From Bacillus_BU sp051233475 (lineage in GTDB: Bacteria; Bacillota; Bacilli; Bacillales; Cytobacillaceae): DNA of 64,000 nt. Where the stretch lies: assembly GCF_051233475.1 (NCBI RefSeq), contig NZ_JBKFGH010000002.1, positions 1 through 64,000 on the forward strand. The letters run 5' to 3'. The position numbers and the translations under genes were made by a program. Shown piece after piece: positions 9,681 to 16,415 of the stretch; within the stretch, counting starts at the first letter, position 1, and every line of letters begins with the position of its first letter. Below the pieces are notes generated by a model. The model saw only the letters and a program-made list of their open reading frames with translations, was not told the origin of the DNA and ran no database searches.

Positions 9681-10565
9681 TTAAGCCTCCTTCTCGTAGT
9701 AATGCAAAAAGATCTCCTCAAGGTCTGGTTCTTCAATCCATAGGTTGGCGATTTCAATGTCAGAAATCTTTTTCAATACAATGTTAATGTTGCCTCTAAA
9801 CAAGAAACTGACTGTCACGCCCTTGACCTCTAGTTTTGTCACGCCTTCTAAATTAAAATAATCTTTATCTACTGGGGTTTTCGTTACAACTTTGATTTTT
9901 TTATAATTATTTTCCTTTAACGTACTAATCTTTTCGACCGTAACGATTTTACCTTCTTTAATAATCGCAACACGATTACATAATCTTTGGACCTCGCTTA
10001 AAATATGGGAAGAAAATAAAATAGTCGCGCCTTTTTTATTCTCTTTTTCAAGCAAATCAAAGAATTTCTGCTGCATTAACGGGTCAAGACCGCTCGTAGG
10101 TTCATCAAGAATAATCAACTTCGGTTCATGAAGGAGCCCTTGCACAATTCCGACTTTCTTTTTGTTCCCTAAAGACAGATCATCTATTTTCTTTGTTAAA
10201 TCAAGATCCATTATTTCTGCTAATTCTTTAATTCTTTTTGTACAATCCTTTTTATAAAAGCTAGCTGAATATTTTAATAGGTCCATCACTTTCATATTGT
10301 CATAATAAAATACTTCCGATGGCAGGTAGCCAATCTGCTTCTTTATTTCAGGACCAAATTGAACACAGTCTTTTCCGAAAATCTTTGCACTTCCGCTTGT
10401 TGGATAAATTAATGACAACAATGTTCTAATCGTAGTCGATTTCCCAGCACCATTTGGTCCAATGAAGCCAAAAATCTCACCCTCTTCAACATTAAAGCTA
10501 ATGTCGGTAATCCCTCTGGCCTTTCCGTAGGTTTTAGTAAGATTATTGATCTCAATTACATTCAT
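9681..10565 (-). CDS. ABC transporter ATP-binding protein
   Basis: The 294-residue cytosolic ATPase energises the two downstream permeases. Walker A is GPNGAGKST, the signature motif is LSLGNKKK (a variant of LSGGQ) and Walker B is LIILDEPTSG, followed by the D-loop and switch histidine (FSSHIL). A C-terminal extension of about 90 residues after the ATPase core is typical of drug or antibiotic exporter subunits. The start is ATG 10565 behind AAGGGAGG; the longer frame to 10586 is unsupported. Operon order is tetR, ATPase, permease, permease. Confidence 0.93.
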   Translation of the reverse strand: MNVIEINNLTKTYGKARGITDISFNVEEGEIFGFIGPNGAGKSTTIRTLLSLIYPTSGSAKIFGKDCVQFGPEIKKQIGYLPSEVFYYDNMKVMDLLKYSASFYKKDCTKRIKELAEIMDLDLTKKIDDLSLGNKKKVGIVQGLLHEPKLIILDEPTSGLDPLMQQKFFDLLEKENKKGATILFSSHILSEVQRLCNRVAIIKEGKIVTVEKISTLKENNYKKIKVVTKTPVDKDYFNLEGVTKLEVKGVTVSFLFRGNINIVLKKISDIEIANLWIEEPDLEEIFLHYYEKEA

Positions 10566-10616
10566 GATAGAACCTCCCTTTTTCATTCGGAAATATATAA
10601 AAGCAGTAAAATCAAC

Positions 10617-11240
10617 TTATTTATAGAAAGCATTCTTTAAAATCTCACAATAAGCTTCCATTTCTGTCATCACTTCGTCTAAAAAAGCCTGATCCAAATC
10701 TACTTTAAGTGCTTTGTCCTGCTGCCTGTATGCAAATCCTTCCATCGTCCAAAAAATAATATTCAATGTTTTTTCGAGATCAAGACCTTCCTTAAACTTA
10801 GTAAGGTCGATATCGCCAAATAAATCTTTATAGCCGCTCTCCAATAATTTTTTCATCTTAATGTCTAATTCTGTCTTCACTTCAGGGGAGTCCTCAGTGT
10901 AGACGCTTTTTAAAAAATTAAACATTTCAGGGTATTGGTTAAATAACTCGAATTTAAGGAAGGCAACCAGTCTGTACCTTTTGAAAATATCTTTTTCATC
11001 CCAATCTACTTTTGCAAGGATCTCTTCCATCGTTATTTCCATGAAATGGTCGTATAAAAATAAGTACAGATCCTTCTTATTATTAAAATAATGGAACAAT
11101 AACCCTTTTGAAATTCCAGCCTCTTTAACAATTTCATTGGTTGAAGCATTTTGATAACCTTTTTGTGCAAACTCCTTTAATGCTGCGTTTAAAATCCGAT
11201 CTTGCTTTTCTTGGTTTAGATTAAGAAACTTTGAAAACAT
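10617..11240 (-). CDS. TetR/AcrR family transcriptional regulator, autorepressor of the ABC operon
   Basis: The 207-residue repressor has an N-terminal helix-turn-helix (about residues 12-55: ILNAALKEFAQKGY, then TNEIVKEAGISKGLLFHYF), as in TetR proteins, and a helical ligand-binding C-terminal domain. It is the first gene of the exporter operon, so it probably represses its own promoter until the exported compound binds. Two matching operators sit on the promoter just upstream (11287-11303 and 11320-11336). The start is ATG 11240 behind GGAGGTGA. Confidence 0.92.
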   Translation of the reverse strand: MFSKFLNLNQEKQDRILNAALKEFAQKGYQNASTNEIVKEAGISKGLLFHYFNNKKDLYLFLYDHFMEITMEEILAKVDWDEKDIFKRYRLVAFLKFELFNQYPEMFNFLKSVYTEDSPEVKTELDIKMKKLLESGYKDLFGDIDLTKFKEGLDLEKTLNIIFWTMEGFAYRQQDKALKVDLDQAFLDEVMTEMEAYCEILKNAFYK

Positions 11241-11286
11241 CGGGTTCACCTCCATAGGAAACTTTCTTTTGCAGCATTTTTCAGTT

Positions 11287-11336
11287 TTGACTCATGTGGT
11301 CAATTTCAGTATATTCCCGTTGACCTAATCGGTCAA
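11287..11336 (-). promoter_or_regulatory. tetR-ABC operon promoter with two TetR operators
   Basis: On the minus strand, -35 TTGACC (11331-11336) and -10 TATACT (11308-11313) are separated by exactly 17 bases. Two 17-bp inverted repeats of the form TTGAC-N6-GGTCAA lie at 11320-11336, covering the -35 and spacer, and at 11287-11303, just downstream of the -10. Their centres are 33 bp apart, about three helical turns. This arrangement should block both polymerase binding and clearance. Confidence 0.85.
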
Positions 11337-11384
11337 TATTTATTTTATGTAACAAAATGATCGCTATACTAATTTTCCTATAAA

Positions 11385-11418
11385 TAAAAAAGCTTACCCC
11401 GAAATATGGGATAAGCGT
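11385..11418 (-). terminator. Intrinsic terminator of nrdDG
   Basis: On the minus strand GCTTATCCC pairs with GGGGTAAGC around a short loop and is followed by TTTTTT. It lies immediately after the nrdG stop codon. Confidence 0.8.
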
Positions 11419-11422
11419 TATC

Positions 11423-11905
11423 TTAGTTTTTATATATAACCGTTTCTCCTAATTGTAGACTTTTAGCCACGTCAATAATCCGCTGATTACTGCTCCCTTT
11501 GTAAAGAAGACTTAAATCCCGCTTCTCTAACTCAAATCGACCATCCACCAATACATCAATGGTTCCTAGCAGGCTTATATGACTTCGATTAACAAGCAAT
11601 TCTTCAAACGTGTACCCGGTGTAGCACCAGATATTTTTTCCGGCCTGCTTTAAAGCTTTTGCTAATTCACTCACATCATGACTTTGCAGAAAAGGATCTC
11701 CTCCACTAAAGGTTACATTGGTCAGTTCGTTATTCATGATTTCTGTATAGATTTGCTCCTTTGTCATGTCTGTTCCATTTTCCATTTTCCAACTTTGCGG
11801 ATTGTGACATCCAAGGCAGTGATGAGAACATCCGGCAAAAAAGACGACACTGCGGAACCCTTCCCCATCAACAATACTGTCATGAATAATATTTATTACT
11901 TTCAT
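11423..11905 (-). CDS. nrdG: Anaerobic ribonucleoside-triphosphate reductase activating protein
   Basis: The 160-residue radical-SAM enzyme uses a [4Fe-4S] cluster and S-adenosylmethionine to generate the glycyl radical on NrdD. The cluster ligands are visible as CSHHCLGC (CxxxCxxC), followed by HNPQSW and the SAM-binding FSGGDP. Length and motifs are typical. I place the start at ATG 11905 (MKVINIIHDS), matching the family N-terminus, with GGGGTGGG upstream; a TTG at 11929 would extend it by eight residues. It is downstream of nrdD, separated by a strong hairpin that may lower its expression relative to nrdD. Confidence 0.95.
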   Translation of the reverse strand: MKVINIIHDSIVDGEGFRSVVFFAGCSHHCLGCHNPQSWKMENGTDMTKEQIYTEIMNNELTNVTFSGGDPFLQSHDVSELAKALKQAGKNIWCYTGYTFEELLVNRSHISLLGTIDVLVDGRFELEKRDLSLLYKGSSNQRIIDVAKSLQLGETVIYKN

Positions 11906-11955
11906 CAGCCAACACCCACCCCTTTTCAAACAAGTCTTTGTAAAATTCAGTTGGA

Positions 11956-11986
11956 AAAAGTGTTGGTCAAAACGACCAACACTTTT
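11956..11986. terminator. Hairpin between nrdD and nrdG (partial terminator or mRNA processing site)
   Basis: Perfect 13-base stem (AAAAGTGTTGGTC / GACCAACACTTTT) with a five-base loop. Because the arms end in A and T runs, it looks like an intrinsic terminator in either direction. On the coding (minus) strand it lies between two genes that must be expressed together, so partial read-through is the likely purpose. Confidence 0.75.
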
Positions 11987-11989
11987 CTA

Positions 11990-13837
11990 TTAATGGTGAT
12001 GAATTCTTTCGCGTTCCTCACTTCGTTTACTGCTATTCCATTTATCTAGACTTCCAACTAAGTATCCTGTGATTCTACGGATTCGCTCAATTTTAGATTC
12101 CTCATGGTTTCCGCATTTCGGACATTCGTTTTCAATAATTCCTTTATGGTTACAGTCTAAGCAACGATCAACCGGATGATTGATACTTCCATAACCGACA
12201 CCATATTTTTGCATAGCCCGAACGATCGTATCTAATGCATCAATATTTTTGCTTGCATCACCGTCGAGCTCAATATAAGTGATATGCCCAGCATTGGTCA
12301 GTTCGTGGTATGGCGCTTCAATTTTAATTTTGTCAACTGCCTTAATTTTGAAATATACCGGAACATGGAAGCTGTTTGTGAAATACTCCCGGTCGGTCAC
12401 CCTAGGTATGATTCCATGCTTAGCTCTCGCTTTTTTCAATGCCTTCCCGGCAAAAGATTCTGCAGGAGTTGCAAGCAATGTGTAGTTCATCCCGTATTCT
12501 TCTGTGGCAGAATCCATTTTTCCACGCATATATTTAATGATGTCGAATCCTAATTGTGCTGCTTCTTCGCATTCTCCATGATGTTTTCCTGTCAGCTGAA
12601 CTAGCGCTTCAGCTAATCCTACAAAACCAATAGAAAGCGTTCCTTGCTTTAGGATTTCATCAAGCTTTTGGTGCGGATGCAGCATTTCCCCGTTCCACCA
12701 AACACCTTGTCCATAAAGGAATTTGAAATGGGAAGCGGTCTTTTGAGCCTGATAAAGGTAGCGGTCATATAGCTGCTTTACTGTTAAATCAATATAATGA
12801 TCAAGCTTGCCAAAGAAATCCATTACACCATCCGATTCAATTGCCAGGAGTGGCAGGTTGATCGTTGAAAACGAAAGATTTCCTCGACCTAATGGTGTTT
12901 CTTTACCGTTTACGTTTGAAATGGTGCGCGTTCTACAGCCCATTGTCGCAATTTCGGACTGTGGGGTTCCATCGTAATATTTCAAATTAAACGGCGCGTC
13001 AAGGAACACATAGTTCGGGAACAACCGCTTCGATGTTGTTTCTAATGATAGTCTGTAAAGGTCATAGTTTGGATCACCTTCGTTAAAGTTCACTCCATTT
13101 TTAACCTTGAACACAATAATCGGGAAAATCGGGGTTTCGCCTCCGCCTAATCCGCCTTGTGTAGCAAGAAGCAGATTCTTCGTAACCATTCTGCCTTCTC
13201 TTGAAGTGTCCGTACCTAGGTTTACTGAGATGAATGGGACTTGCCCCCCGCCCCTACTATGCATCGAATTACTATTATGTATAAATGCCTCACATGATTG
13301 GAAAACCTCTTGGTCCGTCAATTCCCAAGCTTTTTCTTCGATGATTTCCTCTTCCATTTCACCAACCATTAACTCTTTAATCATCTTCTTCTTTTTTTCA
13401 AACGTCATTCGAACATACGGTGCTAAATCGTAATCAAAAGTCGGGATCGATTGGCCCCCGTGCTGATTGTTTTGATTTGCCTGGAAGATGATACTGGTTA
13501 GCGCCAAGGCACTGGTAATGCTTTTCGGCTCTCTCATATGCCCGTGGCCTGTGTTAAAACCACCTTGCAAAACTTTTGCTAATGGAATCTGGCAGCATGT
13601 CGTTGTTCCGCTGGCATAAAAATCTAAATCATGAATGTGAATGTATCCGTCCATATAAGCTTGTTGGACATCTTCAGCAAGTATGTGGTCGATCACAAAT
13701 GATTTCGCTGAAGAGGATGCAAACAACATCATCATTCCCATTGGTGATAAACCATCTACGTTGGCATTTTCTTGTACTAAATCCTTGTTACTACTGTTAA
13801 CAATTTCTTTAAATTCTTCAAACAATTTCGATTTCAT
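11990..13837 (-). CDS. nrdD: Anaerobic (class III) ribonucleoside-triphosphate reductase
   Basis: The 615-residue catalytic subunit reduces NTPs to dNTPs without oxygen, using a glycyl radical installed by NrdG. The C-terminus shows the zinc site CLDCNHKG...CPKCG and the radical-bearing motif RITGYLVG. Catalytic-core segments such as GMMMLFASSSAKSF and STINLPLLAIE are present. It is shorter than E. coli NrdD because it lacks the N-terminal ATP-cone region, as is usual in Bacillus-type enzymes. The last residues are His-rich (IHHH). The ribosome-binding site is GAAAGGGG. Two NrdR boxes lie 22-69 bases before the start codon. Confidence 0.96.
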   Translation of the reverse strand: MKSKLFEEFKEIVNSSNKDLVQENANVDGLSPMGMMMLFASSSAKSFVIDHILAEDVQQAYMDGYIHIHDLDFYASGTTTCCQIPLAKVLQGGFNTGHGHMREPKSITSALALTSIIFQANQNNQHGGQSIPTFDYDLAPYVRMTFEKKKKMIKELMVGEMEEEIIEEKAWELTDQEVFQSCEAFIHNSNSMHSRGGGQVPFISVNLGTDTSREGRMVTKNLLLATQGGLGGGETPIFPIIVFKVKNGVNFNEGDPNYDLYRLSLETTSKRLFPNYVFLDAPFNLKYYDGTPQSEIATMGCRTRTISNVNGKETPLGRGNLSFSTINLPLLAIESDGVMDFFGKLDHYIDLTVKQLYDRYLYQAQKTASHFKFLYGQGVWWNGEMLHPHQKLDEILKQGTLSIGFVGLAEALVQLTGKHHGECEEAAQLGFDIIKYMRGKMDSATEEYGMNYTLLATPAESFAGKALKKARAKHGIIPRVTDREYFTNSFHVPVYFKIKAVDKIKIEAPYHELTNAGHITYIELDGDASKNIDALDTIVRAMQKYGVGYGSINHPVDRCLDCNHKGIIENECPKCGNHEESKIERIRRITGYLVGSLDKWNSSKRSEERERIHHH

Positions 13838-13858
13838 AGTTTTCCCCTTTCGGTAAAA

Positions 13859-13906
13859 ACCCTATATTTAGTATCACGAAAATAATCTTATCACAATATG
13901 TTGTAT
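13859..13906 (-). promoter_or_regulatory. Pair of NrdR boxes upstream of nrdDG
   Basis: Two 16-bp sites resemble the NrdR consensus ACACWATATATWGTGT: ACCCTATATTTAGTAT (13859-13874) and TCACAATATGTTGTAT (13891-13906), each matching 13 of 16 positions. Their centres are 32 bp apart, the three-turn spacing known for cooperative NrdR binding. They overlap the likely -10/-35 region of nrdD, so repression by the ATP/dATP-sensing NrdR is expected. Confidence 0.82.
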
Positions 13907-14047
13907 CTATTTGTGAAAAATTCATTTATTTTTTGTGACATTTTGGAAATTTATCCAAATTTTTTTTAGTTTTTTATTGATTTTTTTTTAAACACCACAA
14001 CTAAGAAATTTTCTCTTTTTTTCTCATGTCGATGAACAATTTAACAC

Positions 14048-14076
14048 TTGCAGCTGTTTTTATTTTTTTATATAAT
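14048..14076 (+). promoter_or_regulatory. Sigma-A promoter of the gdnCD operon
   Basis: TTGCAG (14048-14053), a 17-base spacer and a perfect TATAAT (14071-14076) sit about 25 bases before the riboswitch aptamer. This is the only strong plus-strand promoter seen between the nrdD upstream region and gdnC. Confidence 0.8.
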
Positions 14077-14099
14077 ATGGACTAATTGCATAAGTTGAA

Positions 14100-14192
14100 T
14101 GTTTTCTAGGGTTCCGCAGCTTTATCTTAGTTGGTCTGGTCCGAGAGAAAACTCGCAGCTTTTGCTGTGACACGGAAGGATAAAAGCCTGGG
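14100..14192 (+). ncRNA. Guanidine-I riboswitch (ykkC class)
   Basis: The leader carries the conserved ykkC blocks in order: TCTAGGGTTCCG (14105-14116), TGGTCCGAGAGAAA (about 14137-14150) and ACACGGAAGGATAAAAGCC (14171-14189). It then runs into a terminator hairpin. This class binds guanidinium and switches on export or degradation genes, which fits the SMR pair downstream. The final conserved GGGAGA is shared between the aptamer 3' side and the terminator stem, as expected for a transcriptional ON switch. Confidence 0.95.
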
Positions 14193-14228
14193 AGATACTA
14201 TTAATATGGTATATCCCAGGCTTTTTTG
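14182..14228 (+). terminator. Riboswitch-controlled terminator
   Basis: AAAAGCCTGGGA pairs with TCCCAGGCTTTT around a short loop, and the U-run continues TTTTTT. The 5' arm overlaps the last conserved bases of the guanidine aptamer, so ligand binding should prevent the hairpin and allow transcription of gdnCD. Confidence 0.92.
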
Positions 14229-14261
14229 TTTTCAGGCTAACTGAAGGGAGTTTACACAAAA

Positions 14262-14603
14262 ATGAATAAGGAATGGGCAAAAGTATACATTGGTGCCTTC
14301 TTTGAGGTGATCTGGGTATCTGGTTTAAAACATGCAGATGATCTGTTGACTTGGATAAGTACAATCGTATCGATAATTATTAGTTTTTACATGTTTATCA
14401 TGGCAGGAAGAAAATTGCCTTTGGGCACTGTATATGCCGTTTTTGTCGGTCTAGGAACCGCCGGAACGGTCGTAGCAGAAATCCTATTATTTTCTGAACC
14501 CTTCAAGGCTGAAAAGCTGTTTTTCATTCTACTGTTATTAGTCGGGGTTATCGGGCTTAAATTTGTAACACATGATCAAACAGAGGAAGGAGTTGATTCC
14601 TGA
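14262..14603 (+). CDS. gdnC: Guanidinium exporter subunit, SMR family
   Basis: A 113-residue small multidrug resistance protein with four predicted membrane helices. It keeps the SMR glutamate in helix 1 (YIGAFFEVIWV), the proton/substrate-exchanging residue. Its C-terminus is longer and charged (THDQTEEGVDS), as in YkkC/GdnC. Together with GdnD it should form a heterodimer exporting guanidinium. The ribosome-binding site is GAAGGGAG. Its stop overlaps the gdnD start by one base. Confidence 0.93.
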   Translation: MNKEWAKVYIGAFFEVIWVSGLKHADDLLTWISTIVSIIISFYMFIMAGRKLPLGTVYAVFVGLGTAGTVVAEILLFSEPFKAEKLFFILLLLVGVIGLKFVTHDQTEEGVDS

Positions 14604-14917
14604 TGGCTTGGGTCTCGTTAATTGCAGCGGGGTTGGGGGAGATATTTGGGGTAGCGATGATCAATAAATATCATCTAGATCGCAAGTGGAATTCCCTTGT
14701 TCTAATAATACTTGGTTTTGGCAGTAGCTTTCTCCTACTCACCTATGCCATGAAATCCATCGCTATGGGAACAGCGTATGCGATCTGGACCGGAATCGGT
14801 GCCTCTGGTGGAGCAATCATCGGCATGCTTCTTTATAAAGAGTCAAAAGACTGGCGTCGAATCCTCTTTATCGCCATTATCATCATCTCCGTAATCGGCC
14901 TAAAACTTGTATCCTAA
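14603..14917 (+). CDS. gdnD: Guanidinium exporter subunit, SMR family
   Basis: A 104-residue second SMR subunit with four predicted helices and the helix-1 glutamate (AAGLGEIFGVAMI). It overlaps gdnC as TGATG, so the two are translationally coupled and made in equal amounts, as expected for an antiparallel heterodimer like YkkCD. A decayed half-palindrome (GGACTGTCCCCCC) begins about ten bases after its stop. Confidence 0.93.
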   Translation: MAWVSLIAAGLGEIFGVAMINKYHLDRKWNSLVLIILGFGSSFLLLTYAMKSIAMGTAYAIWTGIGASGGAIIGMLLYKESKDWRRILFIAIIIISVIGLKLVS

Positions 14918-14944
14918 CCGAGGACTGTCCCCCCACCTCACTAA

Positions 14945-14987
14945 CGCAGTAAAGCACTGGGGGACAGTCCCCCAGTGCTTTACTGCG
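14945..14987. repeat. GGGGGACAGTCCCCC-core palindrome, copy 5, overlapping the KinB-like gene
   Basis: Perfect 43-base inverted repeat centred on A14966, with arms CGCAGTAAAGCACTGGGGG. Its right arm supplies the TAA stop codon (14980-14982) of the histidine kinase on the minus strand. It separates the convergent gdnD and kinase genes. Confidence 0.92.
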
Positions 14988-16230
14988 GTGAAACGCTTGG
15001 GAATTGGAGGGTGAAGGTGGTTCCTTTACCGAGTTCGGTGTCTATCTTTATTTTCCCTTTCATTGATTGGACGATTTGAAATGATATCGTTAAACCGACT
15101 CCAGTACCTTTTTCCTTTGTCGTATAAAATGGCGTGCCCAATTTTTTTAACTGGGATTTCGTCATCCCCTTCCCATTATCAATGATTTCAATGACGACCT
15201 CTCCACTTTTTTCATACATATTAATTGTTAAAGTTCCACTCATTTCCATCGCTTCAATACCGTTCTTGATAATATTTACTAAAACCTGTTTAATTTCGTT
15301 CCTGTTTCCTCTTATAAACAGGTCATTTTCGATGGCCGTTTGAATCGATATATTCTGTATATTCGAATACGATGTCATTAATTCAATCGTTTTCTTAACC
15401 TCATCCGAAATATTGATCGAGGACAATTCTCCCGTATGTGGCTTTGCTAACGATAAGTAGTCATTAATAATCGATTGGGCATGGTCTAACTCGTTCATCG
15501 CAATAGCAATATAATTTCTCTGTGAACTATGTAAGTTATGGTCATCGACCATCAACTGCAGGAACCCGCGGACTGATGTCATCGGATTCCGAACCTCATG
15601 TGCAACAGATGCCGCCAATTGGCTAATAACATTTAATTTTTCAGCTTGCTGTAATTCTTCTCGGAGTACTAATTGCTGATTTACATTTTCAATGATAATC
15701 ATAACCACAATTAAGCAAACCCAGGTGATCGTATAAAAAATGCACATGAAAAGGATTTGTTCAATTTCATTTCGAGTAAATAAGGTTATCAAGACGATAA
15801 GGGTGTTCACCCAAAATACAATGCTTGCAAAAATGAGCTTTTGATTCTTTTGCAACACTGCAATTTTTCGCCTAATAAAAATAAGAAAAAAACTTGTTAA
15901 AGAATAATTGATAAGTACTACATAAAATCCGTCTCCACCAATAATAAACCGGTAGGTTAATAGGGCGACAGCCATAATAATACCCGGTATTGTCCCACCA
16001 TAAATGAAAGAAATAATAAACGGGATCATTCTAAAATCATATATATATCCTTCAGAAAATGTAATCGGGAAGGACATCGATAGACCTAAGGTGAGCAACA
16101 TTATTAGAGTAAGCTTCCAATTCAGCTTCTTTCGTTCATTATTTTCATCATTAAAAAATAAATGATATACCAAAATTGGAAAAAGCACGATAAGTACTTG
16201 ATATAAAACAATCTCTGCATCAATAAACAT
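14980..16230 (-). CDS. KinB-like sporulation sensor histidine kinase
   Basis: A 416-residue membrane kinase with about six predicted membrane segments in residues 1-180 and a compact kinase core. The phospho-acceptor motif is SVAHEVRNP (His211), followed by the N box (NIIKNGIEAM), G1 (DNGKGM) and G2 (GTGVGLTIS). The arrangement and sequence resemble B. subtilis KinB, which feeds phosphate to Spo0F in the sporulation phosphorelay; no response regulator is adjacent, as expected for such an orphan kinase. The membrane domain is a 5TMR-LYT-like sensor. The last codons and the stop lie in palindrome copy 5, so its C-terminus (SVSPQ) may have been altered by the repeat. The start is ATG 16230, with GGAGGA upstream. 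Confidence 0.85.
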   Translation of the reverse strand: MFIDAEIVLYQVLIVLFPILVYHLFFNDENNERKKLNWKLTLIMLLTLGLSMSFPITFSEGYIYDFRMIPFIISFIYGGTIPGIIMAVALLTYRFIIGGDGFYVVLINYSLTSFFLIFIRRKIAVLQKNQKLIFASIVFWVNTLIVLITLFTRNEIEQILFMCIFYTITWVCLIVVMIIIENVNQQLVLREELQQAEKLNVISQLAASVAHEVRNPMTSVRGFLQLMVDDHNLHSSQRNYIAIAMNELDHAQSIINDYLSLAKPHTGELSSINISDEVKKTIELMTSYSNIQNISIQTAIENDLFIRGNRNEIKQVLVNIIKNGIEAMEMSGTLTINMYEKSGEVVIEIIDNGKGMTKSQLKKLGTPFYTTKEKGTGVGLTISFQIVQSMKGKIKIDTELGKGTTFTLQFPSVSPQ

Positions 16231-16340
16231 AAAAAATCCTCCGTAAAAATATAGGAGAGAAATGATAGTAAAAATTTTCTCGTAAAATATTATATTATAT
16301 TCCGTTCTTTATTCACTATATTTTCTAAAAATTAATTATA

Positions 16341-16391
16341 TTCGACAAAAAAACAAGCAGTTTTATCATCACTGCTTGTTTTTTTGTCGAA
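16341..16391. terminator. Bidirectional terminator after the glucan synthase gene
   Basis: Long stem TTCGACAAAAAAACAAGCAG / CTGCTTGTTTTTTTGTCGAA with a loop of about ten bases. The minus-strand gene ending at 16416 runs directly into it. Confidence 0.88.
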
Positions 16392-16415
16392 TTTATTAGT
16401 GTTTTACGTTTCAAT

